A DNA stretch of 64,000 nucleotides from Gemmobacter aquatilis (lineage in GTDB: Bacteria > Pseudomonadota > Alphaproteobacteria > Rhodobacterales > Rhodobacteraceae): contig NZ_FOCE01000003.1 in assembly GCF_900110025.1 (NCBI RefSeq), positions 186,001-250,000 of the forward strand. The letters are read 5' to 3'. The notes beneath the pieces are model-generated. The model saw only the letters and a program-made list of their open reading frames with translations. It was not told the DNA's origin and searched no databases. Position 1 is the stretch's first letter. Every line of letters begins with the position of its first letter. Made by a program: the position numbers and the translations under genes. Positions 27,343 to 35,854 of this stretch are shown in pieces.

Positions 27343-27360
27343 GCAAAAGAGGCTGGCGGA

Positions 27361-27984
27361 TCAGTCGCAGACCCTGACGCGCAGAAGGCTGCCGGGGGCG
27401 GGCAGCGGCGGCGGGCCGGGTGGTGCCGGGTCTGCCGAGGCCAGCGGCGGCAGGCGGCCCGCGACGGGATCTGCCGGGCCGACGCCGGGCGGCGGGGCGG
27501 CATGTGGCAGGCGCGCGACCTCGCGCCGCTGGCACAGGGACAGACCACGGACCGCAACGCCGCCCCCTGCCGCCAGATCGCCCAGCACGATCCGGTGCCC
27601 CTGTTTGCGCGCCACGTCCGTCAGCGCGAAATCCAGCGGGCCGATCACCAGATGGCGGGTGTCGGGGCCGAACAGCGCGGTGTCATCCTGCCATGTGGCG
27701 CCCAGATCCAATCGGATGTCATACCGGCCCGGCGGCACCAGCACCCGGAAGAACGCGCCGCCCCGCACATAGGCCGACAGAACGAGCGTGCCGGTGTCCG
27801 GGTCCACCAGCCGCAACAACGCGTCCTGCCCGGCGGGGCTTTGCACCAGCAACGGAAAGCTGCGCGGCAGGGCGGTGTGGCTGGCGATCAGGCCGGGTTC
27901 GGGCGGCGCGGCAAAGGGCACGCCGGGGGCGAACAGCACGAATGCCACTGCGCAGGTGACAGATTGAAGAAGGGCCCGGATCAT
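27361..27984 (-). CDS. Hypothetical secreted protein between aroA and rpsA
   Basis: A 207-aa protein with a clear signal peptide (MIRALLQSVTCAVAFVLFAP, cleavage near FAA|PPEP). The mature part is beta-rich (FPLLVQSPAGQDALLRLVDPDTG, GGAFFRVLVPPGRYDIRLDLGATWQDD), like a small periplasmic beta-sandwich, and ends in a proline-rich tail. No family is recognised. The position is notable, because the cytidylate kinase gene cmk is expected here between aroA and rpsA. It starts 96 bp after aroA on the same strand. Confidence 0.65.
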   Translation of the reverse strand: MIRALLQSVTCAVAFVLFAPGVPFAAPPEPGLIASHTALPRSFPLLVQSPAGQDALLRLVDPDTGTLVLSAYVRGGAFFRVLVPPGRYDIRLDLGATWQDDTALFGPDTRHLVIGPLDFALTDVARKQGHRIVLGDLAAGGGVAVRGLSLCQRREVARLPHAAPPPGVGPADPVAGRLPPLASADPAPPGPPPLPAPGSLLRVRVCD

Positions 27985-28080
27985 CCTGCCACATTCGGCG
28001 GATCGCCCTGCGCCTGCAAGGGCCAAGATAAACCGCCCGGAGGACTGCTCTCCGGGCGAATTTTCTGCGAAAATTCGGAA

Positions 28081-29427
28081 TCAGCCCCGCGCCAGCGTGG
28101 CGCCAAGGCCGGTCATCAGCCCTTCAAAGATCGGGAAGGAGGTGACGATGGGCGAGGCGTCATCGACCGAAACCGGCTGTTGCGCGGCCATGCCGGCCAC
28201 CAGAAAGCTCATGGCGATGCGGTGATCCAGATGGGTGGCCGCCGTGGCGCCCCCCGGCATGCCGCCCGGCCCCCTGCCGTGGACGATGAGGGTATCCTCA
28301 TCTTCCTCGATGGTCACGCCGCACGCCTCAAGGCCCCGCGCCATGGCGTCGATGCGGTCGGATTCCTTCACGCGCAATTCCTTGACGCCCTTCATCACGG
28401 TCTTGCCCGTGGCAAAGGCGGCCACGACCGAGAGGATCGGGTATTCGTCGATCATGCTGGGCGCACGGTCGGGCGGCACCTCGATGCCCTGCATGTTGCC
28501 CGAGAAGCGCACGCGCAGATCGGCCACCGGCTCGCCCCCCTCGGTCCGCGGGTTCTGGAAGTCGATCTCGGCGCCCATCTCGACAAGGGTGATGTAGAGG
28601 CCGTTGCGCGTCAGGTTCTGGCTGACGCCGGGCACGAGGATGTCGGAGCCTTCGACGATCAGCGCGGCGCAGACCGGGAAGGCGGCAGAGGACGGATCGC
28701 GCGGCACGGCCACGGTTTGCGGGCGCAGTTCGGGCTGGCCGGTGAGGGTGATGATATGCCCCTCGGCGCCCTTTTCGACATGCAGTTGCGCGCCGAAGCC
28801 CAGCAGCATCCGTTCGGAATGGTCGCGCGTCGGTTCGCGCTCGATCACCACGGTTTCGCCGGGGGCGTTGAGGCCGGCCAGCAGCACCGCCGATTTCACC
28901 TGCGCCGAGGCGACGGGCAGCGCATAGCGCACCGGCACGGGATTGGCGGCGCCGACCACGGTCATCGGCAGGCGCCCGCCTTGCCGGCCATAGGCGCGGG
29001 CGCCGAACAGGGAAAGCGGATCGGTGACGCGGCCCATCGGGCGTTTGCGCAGCGAGGCGTCGCCGGTGAAGGTGGCGGTCATCGCGGTGGTGGCCATGCA
29101 GCCCATGATCAGCCGCACGCCGGTGCCGGAATTGCCGCAGTCGATCACATCGGCGGGTTCGCGGAAGCCGCCGACGCCCACGCCATGCACCGACCAGGCG
29201 CCGGGGGCGTGCTGCGTCACCTCGGCCCCGAAGGCGCGCATGGCTTTTGCGGTATCCAGCACGTCCTGCCCTTCGAGCAGGCCGGTGATCTTCGTCTCGC
29301 CCACCGCCATGGCGCCGAAGATCAGCGCGCGGTGGCTGATCGACTTGTCGCCCGGCACGGCGGCGGTGCCGCGCAGCGGCCCCGATTTGCGGGCGGTCAT
29401 CGGTTGCGGTTCGCCATGGCCAGACAT
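28081..29427 (-). CDS. aroA: 3-phosphoshikimate 1-carboxyvinyltransferase (class II-type EPSP synthase)
   Basis: Sixth step of the shikimate pathway: shikimate 3-phosphate plus PEP to EPSP. It has 448 aa. The motifs used to define class II enzymes are all present: GDKS (26-29), RDHSE, SAQVK and NLTR. The substrate-binding loop reads [10 protein letters not shown], with Gly where the insensitive CP4 enzyme has Ala100. GAGGAA lies before the ATG at 29427. It is the first gene of the aroA-(secreted)-rpsA-ihfB-lapA-trpF run on the minus strand. Confidence 0.95.
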   Translation of the reverse strand: MSGHGEPQPMTARKSGPLRGTAAVPGDKSISHRALIFGAMAVGETKITGLLEGQDVLDTAKAMRAFGAEVTQHAPGAWSVHGVGVGGFREPADVIDCGNSGTGVRLIMGCMATTAMTATFTGDASLRKRPMGRVTDPLSLFGARAYGRQGGRLPMTVVGAANPVPVRYALPVASAQVKSAVLLAGLNAPGETVVIEREPTRDHSERMLLGFGAQLHVEKGAEGHIITLTGQPELRPQTVAVPRDPSSAAFPVCAALIVEGSDILVPGVSQNLTRNGLYITLVEMGAEIDFQNPRTEGGEPVADLRVRFSGNMQGIEVPPDRAPSMIDEYPILSVVAAFATGKTVMKGVKELRVKESDRIDAMARGLEACGVTIEEDEDTLIVHGRGPGGMPGGATAATHLDHRIAMSFLVAGMAAQQPVSVDDASPIVTSFPIFEGLMTGLGATLARG

Positions 29428-29550
29428 CGGGGTTCCTCTGCGCAAATTCTGCGCCCCCGGTTAGCGCAACCGCGCGGGCCGGTCCAGTCTTTCAGGACGG
29501 GTGGCCCGGCGGGCGTGGCGCGGGAATGGGGCGGCAGACGCCTTCGGCGA

Positions 29551-29603
29551 GAGTATTTGGGCCAGGATGAATGGGCAGGTGTTTCACCCTGGTTCAAATA
29601 CTC
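29551..29603. repeat. Dispersed 21-nt element, inverted pair
   Basis: GAGTATTTGG-GCCAGGATGAA (29551-29571) and TTCACCCTGG-TTCAAATACTC (29583-29603) face each other with an 11-nt loop. It lies between the amidohydrolase stop and the aroA start, which are read in the same direction, so it may insulate the two. Confidence 0.85.
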
Positions 29604-29637
29604 AATTCTGCCGCTGCCGCTTGCGGGGCCTCGAAGG

Positions 29638-30684
29638 TCAGCGCTGCTCGCCCAGCCAGCGTTCCGGGTTGGTTTCGGCGATCTGGCGGAACAGGTCTTC
29701 GCCAAGCCCCGCGCGCAAGCGGACGGCCATGGCACGTTCTGACAGGTCTTCTTGCCGGGTCATGTAGAAATCCGATCCGAACAGGGTACGGGCGCGCAGT
29801 CTGGGGTGGGAGAGAAACAGGCGCAGGAAGGGCAAAAAGGCCTCGGACTGGAACAGGGTATAGGAGACATCGGTCCAGAGATTGGGAAAATCGCCGCTTT
29901 CGATCATCTGGCGCAGGGTGACCAGCCAGTTGTCGGTCTGCCGGGCATAGGGGTTGAGGCCGTCGGCGATATAGCTCTCCCAATCGCATTGACCGCCAAA
30001 ATGGGCGAGGTTGACCTGCATCTGCGGGAAGGCGCGCAGGACGGGGGCGAAGGCCATGGGCGAGGAGACGCGATCCGCCTCGGCGCGCGGCAGGGGGCCG
30101 GTGACGCCGCCGCGCGAACAATGGCTGACCACGGCAAGGCGGCGGGCGTTCAGCAGCGGGTAGATGTCGCGCATCAGGGTGGGGTGGTCGGGGGCGTAAC
30201 CGAGGCGGGGGTAAAGTTTCAACCCGCGGAAGCCGAGGGTTTCGATGCAGCGGCGCACCTCGTCCGCCGCCCCTGGCAGGCGGGGGTCGCAGGTGGCGAA
30301 GGGGAGGACCAAGCCGGGGTTGGCCCGGGCCAGCGCCGCCAATTCGTCATGCTGGGCGGCAAGGCTCGCGCGGGGTGCGCCTTGCCCCAGGCCCGCCATC
30401 TGCATCGGCAGCACGACAAAGCGGGTGCCGCGCGGGTATTGCGCCACAAGCCGGGCGAAGATTTCGGCCTGAGACGTGGCGCGCGCCTCGCATTGAAAGC
30501 GGTGCAGGCGCCGCAGGCTGGCAGCGGCCTGTTCATGGCCGATCACGCGCGCCGCAAGGCCCAGCCCACGCACGAGGCCGGGCAAGCGCTTGAACGGGGT
30601 CAGCAGCGGATGGGGATAGCGCGCCGGGATATGCGCGTCGGTGAAGGTATGGGTGTGGCAATTGGTGATGCGGATGCGCGACAT
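29638..30684 (-). CDS. Amidohydrolase-type TIM-barrel metal hydrolase
   Basis: A 348-aa protein of the Amidohydro_2 family. The metal-site residues are visible in order: HTH near residue 10 (NCHTHTF), Lys in GLKLYPR, His in VSHCSRGG, His in LAHFGG and Asp in LFGSDFY. Members include decarboxylases and lactonases, and the substrate here is unknown. There is no signal peptide. It has its own small intergenic spaces on both sides, so it looks like a single-gene unit between trmB and aroA. Confidence 0.75.
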   Translation of the reverse strand: MSRIRITNCHTHTFTDAHIPARYPHPLLTPFKRLPGLVRGLGLAARVIGHEQAAASLRRLHRFQCEARATSQAEIFARLVAQYPRGTRFVVLPMQMAGLGQGAPRASLAAQHDELAALARANPGLVLPFATCDPRLPGAADEVRRCIETLGFRGLKLYPRLGYAPDHPTLMRDIYPLLNARRLAVVSHCSRGGVTGPLPRAEADRVSSPMAFAPVLRAFPQMQVNLAHFGGQCDWESYIADGLNPYARQTDNWLVTLRQMIESGDFPNLWTDVSYTLFQSEAFLPFLRLFLSHPRLRARTLFGSDFYMTRQEDLSERAMAVRLRAGLGEDLFRQIAETNPERWLGEQR

Positions 30685-30762
30685 AGGCCCCTCGACTGGC
30701 TGAGGCGGCCAGACTGCCGGGGGCGCCCCAAGGCGGGGCTAATGCAGCGCGCGCTGGGGTCT

Positions 30763-31476
30763 TCAGCCTTGACGGCGGAAGGTCAGGTAATGGGGATCGC
30801 GGCCTTCGCGCAGGGCCTTTTGTTCATAGCGGGTAGAGAGCCAGTCTTCCCATGCCGCCCCTGCGCCGGTCTGCGCGATCAGATCGAACCCCGCCGGGGG
30901 CACCTCTTCCAGCGTCTGGCGGACGTAATCGGGAATGTCGGTCGCCACGCGAAATTCGGCGCCGGGTTGCAGCACGCGGGCCAGCGCCGACAGGTAGCCG
31001 GGGGTCACGAAGCGGCGGCGGTGATGGCGCGCCTTGGGCCAGGGGTCGGGATAGTTGAGGAAGGCCTTGGCGATGCTGGCATCGGGCAGCACATCGAACA
31101 GGTCGCGCACATCGCCGGGATGGATCCGCAGGTTATCGGCCCCGGCGGCGCGGATCTTGCCCAGCAGCATGGCCACGCCATTGACGAAAGGCTCGCAGCC
31201 GATCAACCCGACCTCGGGGTAGCGCGCGGCCATGTGGACCAGATGCTCGCCGCCGCCAAAGCCGATTTCCAGCCAGACCGGGCGGCCGCCGAACAGCGCC
31301 GCCGGGTCCAGCCGCGCGCGGCCCGGGTTGTCCTGCACCGTCACGCCTTGCAGGGTGACGCGGCCCAGATCCTCGGCCAGATATTGCTTCTGGCTGGCGC
31401 GCAGCGTCTTGCCATGCACGCGGCCATAGAAATTGCGGCGCTCCCCTTCGGGTTTCGGCTGTTCCGCGTCACTCAT
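30763..31476 (-). CDS. trmB: tRNA (guanine46-N7)-methyltransferase
   Basis: Rossmann-fold SAM methyltransferase that makes m7G46 in the tRNA variable loop. It has 237 aa. SAM motif I is LEIGFGGGEHL, then GCEPF, and the family signature is LNYPDPWPKARHHRRRFV. The ATG at 31476 has GGAGG five bases upstream. A further ATG four codons earlier would bury that site in the coding region. The gene follows tadA by 48 bp, so two tRNA-modifying genes share a strand. Confidence 0.95.
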   Translation of the reverse strand: MSDAEQPKPEGERRNFYGRVHGKTLRASQKQYLAEDLGRVTLQGVTVQDNPGRARLDPAALFGGRPVWLEIGFGGGEHLVHMAARYPEVGLIGCEPFVNGVAMLLGKIRAAGADNLRIHPGDVRDLFDVLPDASIAKAFLNYPDPWPKARHHRRRFVTPGYLSALARVLQPGAEFRVATDIPDYVRQTLEEVPPAGFDLIAQTGAGAAWEDWLSTRYEQKALREGRDPHYLTFRRQG

Positions 31477-31524
31477 TCCGGCCTCCATGCTCGCGCCGCG
31501 CCCTACAGGCCACCCGGCCCAAGG

Positions 31525-31983
31525 TCAAGCGCCGCGGCGTGTGGCGAAGAAATCGCGCAGCAGCGCCGCCGCCTCGGCCTCGGCCAACCCGTCATAGACC
31601 TCGGGCACATGATGGCATTGCGGATGGGTGAAGACCCGCGCGCCGACCGCGACACCGCCCGATTTCGGGTCTGCCGCCCCGTAATACAGCCGCGCGATGC
31701 GCGCTGCCGAAATCACGGCGGCACACATCGGGCAAGGCTCCAGCGTCACATACAGGTCGTGCCCCACCAGCCGCTCCTGCCCCAGCGCGGCGCAGGCGGC
31801 GCGGATCGCCAGCATCTCGGCATGGGCCGACGGATCACACAGCTCGCGCGTGCGGTTGCCCGCCTGCGCCACCACGGCCCCCGATGGCGCCACCACGACC
31901 GCCCCCACCGGCACCTCGCCGCGCGCCGCCGCGGCCCGTGCCTCGGCCAAAGCCAGATCCATATAGCTGCGGAATTGGCTCAC
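31525..31983 (-). CDS. tadA: tRNA(Arg) adenosine-34 deaminase
   Basis: Converts A34 of tRNA-Arg(ACG) to inosine. About 152 aa. The zinc deaminase motif is HAE (His54-Ala-Glu56) with PCPMC (Cys84, Cys87). The start is uncertain: GTG at 31983 has AAAGGG upstream and is chosen. A GTG at 31998 and an ATG at 31962 are alternatives. The upstream side abuts a dispersed repeat element, so the untranslated leader carries that sequence. Confidence 0.9.
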   Translation of the reverse strand: MSQFRSYMDLALAEARAAAARGEVPVGAVVVAPSGAVVAQAGNRTRELCDPSAHAEMLAIRAACAALGQERLVGHDLYVTLEPCPMCAAVISAARIARLYYGAADPKSGGVAVGARVFTHPQCHHVPEVYDGLAEAEAAALLRDFFATRRGA

Positions 31984-31993
31984 GCATTGCCCT

Positions 31994-32041
31994 TTCACCC
32001 TGGTTCAAATACTCTCGGGGGTCCGGGGGCAGACAGCCCCC
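31994..32041. repeat. Composite repeat in the tadA/rluB divergent region
   Basis: TTCACCCTGG-TTCAAATACTC (31994-32014) is followed 10 bp later by GGGGGCAGACAGCCCCC (32025-32041). The element lies directly upstream of tadA and so would sit in its leader, unlike most copies, which are near gene ends. Confidence 0.8.
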
Positions 32042-32108
32042 GGCGCCTGCCACCCCCACACCGCCCCCAACGCCGCTCTGTGGCCCCCTCATACATGCCG
32101 GACAACCC

Positions 32109-33278
32109 ATGACAGAACAAGCCAAGCCGAAAGCCGCCACCCCGGAGGGAGAGCGCATCGCCAAGGTGCTGTCGCGCGCCGGCGTTGCCTCGCGCCGCGA
32201 GGCGGAGCGGATGATCGAACTGGGCGAGGTTTCGGTGAATGGCAAGGTGATCTCCTCGCCCGCGCTGAATGTGACCCCGCAGGACCGGATCACCATCAAC
32301 GGCAAGCCGCTGGCCGAAAAGGAACCGGCACGGCTGTGGCTGTATTACAAGCCCGAGGGGCTGGTGACATCGGCCAGCGACGAGAAGGGCCGCGATACGG
32401 TGTTCGACCATCTGCCCGAGGATCTGCCGCGGGTGATGAGCATCGGGCGGCTGGACCTCAATTCCGAAGGGTTGCTGCTGCTGACCAATGACGGCGGGCT
32501 GAAGCGGCAGCTGGAACTGCCTTCGACCGGCTGGTTGCGCAAATACCGCGTGCGCATCCATGGCAACCCGACCGATGTCGATCTGGAGCCGCTGCGCAAG
32601 GGGATCGAGGTGGACGGCGAACGCTTCCAGCCGATGATCGTGATCCTGGACCGGGTGCAGGGCTCGAACGCCTGGCTGACCGTGGGCCTGCGCGAAGGGC
32701 GCAACCGCGAGATCCGCCGGGCGATCGCGGCGATCGGGCTGGTGGTGAACCGGCTGATCCGGGTGTCCTATGGCCCGTTCCGGCTGGGCGATCTGGCCGA
32801 GGGTGAGGTGCAGGAGGTGAAGGGCCGGGTGCTGCGCGATCAACTGGGCTTCGACCCGGATGGGGACGAGGCGCCCGAGCCGCGCAAGGCCGGTGCCAAG
32901 CCGGGCCGCACCCGCGGGCCGCGCGGCGGGGGTGGCGCCGGGGCCGAGGCCCCGCGTGGGGCGGCAGCCGGGCCGCGCCGGGTGGCGAAACCTGTGGCAG
33001 ACGAGGGCGCGGCGCGTCCAGCCCGGGCGGGCATCGGCGCCGTGCGGCGTGGCGCGAAACCTGCGGGCGAGGCGGAGGGGGCTGGGCCCGCTCGTGCGCG
33101 GCCCGCAAAGGCGGGGGCGGCCCGGGCCGGCGCCGCGCTGGCCGGATCGGCAAAGACCTATCTCGACGCCGTGCCGCGCAAGGGCGCGGGCGCCCCTGCG
33201 GCGAAAGGCCCCCGGCCTGCCTCGGGCGGGCCGCGCGGCAAGGGGCCTGCGCCTTCGGGCCGCCCGCGCAAGGGCTGA
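32109..33278 (+). CDS. rluB: 23S rRNA pseudouridine synthase (RluB family) with long basic tail
   Basis: A RsuA/RluB-type pseudouridine synthase of 389 aa. An S4 RNA-binding domain is at residues 15-65 (RIAKVLSRAGVASRREAERMI). The catalytic Asp is in the diagnostic GRLDLNSEGLLLLTNDG, followed by EGRNREIRRA. From about residue 255 to the end the protein is a disordered, Arg/Lys/Ala/Gly/Pro-rich tail of about 135 residues (GPRGGGGAGAEAPRG), like the tails of enterobacterial RluB but longer. The exact uridine modified is inferred from the family. Confidence 0.88.
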   Translation: MTEQAKPKAATPEGERIAKVLSRAGVASRREAERMIELGEVSVNGKVISSPALNVTPQDRITINGKPLAEKEPARLWLYYKPEGLVTSASDEKGRDTVFDHLPEDLPRVMSIGRLDLNSEGLLLLTNDGGLKRQLELPSTGWLRKYRVRIHGNPTDVDLEPLRKGIEVDGERFQPMIVILDRVQGSNAWLTVGLREGRNREIRRAIAAIGLVVNRLIRVSYGPFRLGDLAEGEVQEVKGRVLRDQLGFDPDGDEAPEPRKAGAKPGRTRGPRGGGGAGAEAPRGAAAGPRRVAKPVADEGAARPARAGIGAVRRGAKPAGEAEGAGPARARPAKAGAARAGAALAGSAKTYLDAVPRKGAGAPAAKGPRPASGGPRGKGPAPSGRPRKG

Positions 33279-33291
33279 CGCCGGATCGTTG

Positions 33292-33418
33292 CGCCCCCTC
33301 ACCCTGCCCTCTCCCCCGAGGGGAGAGGGTATGTGGCGCGGGATGACCGATGTTTGCGCGCCGATCCCGCGCGGGGCAAGCCCTCTCCCCCCGGGGGAGA
33401 GGGTTGGGTGAGGGGGGC
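33292..33418. repeat. Large REP-like palindrome, copy 3
   Basis: Same architecture as 3791-3915: two CCCTCTCCCC-type hairpins about 50 bp apart with outer arms CCCCTCACCC and GGGTGAGGGG. It begins 13 bp after the rluB stop, where it may act as a transcription barrier or mRNA stabiliser. Confidence 0.85.
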
Positions 33419-33470
33419 CGGGCTTTGCCGGTGGGGGGAAATTTGCGCGATATTTCCGCCTCATCCACCT

Positions 33471-33500
33471 CTGGCAAGATGCGCCCCCACTGCCTATAGT
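33471..33500 (+). promoter_or_regulatory. Candidate promoter of the micro-ORF/XpaC unit
   Basis: CTGGCA (33471-33476) and TATAGT (33495-33500) are spaced by 18 nt. The start point would lie about 30 nt before the micro-ORF. Confidence 0.4.
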
Positions 33501-33539
33501 TGAAGGGCGCGACCTGCGCCCGTTCGGCCCGGAGGCTTC

Positions 33540-33623
33540 ATGACCGGCTCTCGCCTTCAGACGCTCAGTTTCGTGCTGTTGCTGGCACTGATCCTTTATG
33601 TTGCCCTGCAAGGGGGCGCGTGA
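33540..33623 (+). CDS. 27-aa membrane micropeptide coupled to the XpaC gene
   Basis: A short gene with ATG, GGAGG five bases upstream and 27 codons. The peptide MTGSRLQTLSFVLLLALILY continues as VALQGGA, a single transmembrane helix with a basic N-terminal side. Its stop overlaps the ATG of the XpaC-family gene (TGATG), so ribosomes finishing it would restart there. It may be a real membrane subunit of the cluster or only a leader that sets translation of the next gene. The strong ribosome-binding site and the clean helix favour a made peptide. Confidence 0.6.
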   Translation: MTGSRLQTLSFVLLLALILYVALQGGA

Positions 33624-34525
33624 TGGCGCAGCGCTTTGGTGGCAAATACTCTCCCGACGGCTCGGTGCAGCAGGATCATGGCCCCGCACCTGCGCCGGGT
33701 GGCCCGCCCAACCTGTTCGATGGCAAGCGCCCGGCCAAGGCGGGGGCGCGGTCGAACCTGCTGTTTCTGGTGCCACTGGTGTTTGGCGTGCAGGCTTTCC
33801 GGCAGGAACCTGCGGGCATGACCTTGGGGCTGGCTGCGCTGGGGCTGATGCTGGGCGCCGCCTGGCTGACGCGCGAAGGGATCCGCGCGCAAGAGGCCTA
33901 TGATCTGCGCCGGGTGGCGAAACGCCCGGCCTTTCCGCGCAAGATCGCCGGGTCGCTGCTGATGGGGATCGGGCTGTTCGCAGGTGGGCTGATGAGCACC
34001 GGCAACCCGCTGACCTCGGCCCTGTTCGGGCTGCTGGGGCTGGGGCTGCATCTGGCCAGTTTCGGCCCCGACCCGCTGACCGACAAGGGCGCCGAAGGCA
34101 TCGACACCTTCCAGACCGAGCGCGTCGCCCGCGCGGTGGACGAGGGCGAGGCCTATCTGGCCGCGATGAAGGATGCGATCCTGCGCGCCCGTGACCGCGC
34201 GCTTGACGCGCGGGTGGAACGTTTCGCGGTGGCGGCGCGGCAATTGTTCCGATCGGTCGAGGCCGATCCGCGCGATCTGACGGCGGCCCGCAAGTATCTG
34301 GGCGTCTATCTGATGGGCGCCCGTGATGCGACTGTCAAATTTGCCGACTATTACGCCCAAAGCCGCGACGCCAAGGCGCGGGCCGAGTATGAAAGCCTGC
34401 TGTCGGACCTTGAAACCACCTTTGCCGGGCGCACCCAGGCGCTGCTGGTGCAGGATTCCGGCGATCTGGATGTTGAAATTCAGGTGCTGCGCGAGCGGCT
34501 GCACTATGAAACGCCCAAAGCCTAG
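33623..34525 (+). CDS. XpaC-family (5-bromo-4-chloroindolyl phosphate hydrolysis) membrane protein
   Basis: A 300-aa protein. The first 45 residues are polar and Pro/Gly-rich (GGKYSPDGSVQQDHGPAPAP). Four hydrophobic helices follow in two pairs (about 46-85 and 110-155). The C-terminal 140 residues are a charged helical domain (ERVARAVDEGEAYLAAMKDAILRARD, then RKYLGVYLMGARDATVKFADYY) characteristic of XpaC. In Bacillus, xpaC is paired with a telA homologue, and the same pairing is seen here. The biochemical role is unknown. The historical name comes from a hydrolysis phenotype, and no catalytic motif is visible. Confidence 0.78.
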   Translation: MAQRFGGKYSPDGSVQQDHGPAPAPGGPPNLFDGKRPAKAGARSNLLFLVPLVFGVQAFRQEPAGMTLGLAALGLMLGAAWLTREGIRAQEAYDLRRVAKRPAFPRKIAGSLLMGIGLFAGGLMSTGNPLTSALFGLLGLGLHLASFGPDPLTDKGAEGIDTFQTERVARAVDEGEAYLAAMKDAILRARDRALDARVERFAVAARQLFRSVEADPRDLTAARKYLGVYLMGARDATVKFADYYAQSRDAKARAEYESLLSDLETTFAGRTQALLVQDSGDLDVEIQVLRERLHYETPKA

Positions 34526-34554
34526 GCAGAGGCACCCGCGACCTGCCAAGCCGA

Positions 34555-34583
34555 TTGAGAATGCCCCTGCCCCGGCCTATAGA
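34555..34583 (+). promoter_or_regulatory. Promoter of telA
   Basis: TTGAGA (34555-34560) and TATAGA (34578-34583) are separated by exactly 17 nt, the best sigma-70-type match seen in the window. It would give a leader of about 68 nt before telA. telA can therefore be transcribed without the XpaC gene. Confidence 0.55.
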
Positions 34584-34658
34584 GGAAACCTGCTGCACCT
34601 GCACAGCTTTTCCGGGTTCGGGGCGCATCTTGTGACACGTCCAGAGTGAGGCCAGACC

Positions 34659-35843
34659 ATGACTGACACCGTTCGCAGCCAAGCCGTAGCCGCCCTTGCG
34701 GAAGCCGAAAAGATCACCGCAACCATCCTGCCCGAAGCCAATGCGGCGCAGGTCACGCTGGCCGCCGCCCCCGCGCCACAGGCCGAGGCGATCCGCAAGC
34801 GCATGGCCGAGCTGGACATGGGCAATACCCAGTCGATCATCTCGTTCGGGTCTGCGGCGCAGCAGGAATTGCAGGTGATCAGCCAGCAGATGCTGGAAGA
34901 TGTAAAGAACAAGGATGTCGGCCCGGCAGGTGACGGGCTGCGCAACATGGTGGCGACGATCCGGGGCTTTTCGGTGTCGGAACTGGATGTGCGGCGCGAG
35001 CGGAGCTGGTGGGAAAAGCTGCTGGGCCGTGCCGCGCCCTTCGCCAAATTCGTGTCGAAATACGAAGAGGTGCAGGGCCAGATCGACCGCATCACCGAAA
35101 CCCTGCTGCAGCATGAACACAAGCTGTTGAAGGATATCAAAAGCCTCGACATGCTGTATTCCAAGACGCTGGATTTCTATGACCAGCTGGCGCTGTATAT
35201 CGCAGCGGGCGAGGCAAAGCTGGCGGAACTGGATGCCATCGACATTCCGGCGCGCGAGGCCGCCGTTGCCGCCGCCCCGGAAAACGATCAGGTGATCCGC
35301 GCGCAGGAGTTGCGCGACCTGCGCGCCGCACGCGACGATCTGGAACGCCGGGTGCATGACCTGAAACTGACGCGGCAGGTGACCATGCAGTCGCTGCCCT
35401 CGATCCGGCTGGTGCAGGAAAACGACAAGTCGCTGGTGACCAAGATCAACTCGACGCTGGTGAACACCGTGCCGCTGTGGGAAACCCAGCTGGCGCAGGC
35501 CGTCACCATCCAGCGGTCGCGCGAGGCGGCGCAATCCATCAAGGCCGCCAATGACCTGACGAATGAATTGCTGACCGCGAACGCGAAGAACCTGCAGGAA
35601 ACCAACCGCGTCGTGCGCACGGAAATGGAGCGCGGCGTGTTCGACATCGAAGCAGTGAAACAGGCCAATGCGACGCTGATCGCCACGATCAACGAAAGCC
35701 TTGCCATCGCCGATGCCGGCAAGGCGAAGCGCGCCGCCGCCGAGGCGGATCTGACCAAGATGGAGGCCGAGCTGCGCGATACGCTGGCCTCGGCCAAAGC
35801 CCGCCGCGACGGCGTGGGCACCACAACCGGCACCGCCGTCTGA
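34659..35843 (+). CDS. telA: TelA family protein (toxic anion resistance)
   Basis: A 394-aa soluble, almost wholly helical protein of the TelA/YaaN/KlaA family, which is linked to tellurite and other envelope or anion stress but has no established biochemistry. Landmarks are IISFGSAAQQELQVISQQML near residue 62, the WWEKLLGRAAPFAKF segment near 125, the coiled-coil stretch QGQIDRITETLLQHEHKLLKDI, and the highly conserved end region NSTLVNTVPLWETQLAQAV with ETNRVVRTEMERGVFDIEAVKQAN. No membrane segment is present. DUF2927 follows after 11 bp. The length and coiled-coil make-up resemble PspA/ESCRT-III-like proteins in general form only. Confidence 0.88.
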   Translation: MTDTVRSQAVAALAEAEKITATILPEANAAQVTLAAAPAPQAEAIRKRMAELDMGNTQSIISFGSAAQQELQVISQQMLEDVKNKDVGPAGDGLRNMVATIRGFSVSELDVRRERSWWEKLLGRAAPFAKFVSKYEEVQGQIDRITETLLQHEHKLLKDIKSLDMLYSKTLDFYDQLALYIAAGEAKLAELDAIDIPAREAAVAAAPENDQVIRAQELRDLRAARDDLERRVHDLKLTRQVTMQSLPSIRLVQENDKSLVTKINSTLVNTVPLWETQLAQAVTIQRSREAAQSIKAANDLTNELLTANAKNLQETNRVVRTEMERGVFDIEAVKQANATLIATINESLAIADAGKAKRAAAEADLTKMEAELRDTLASAKARRDGVGTTTGTAV

Positions 35844-35854
35844 CGGAGGACAGC

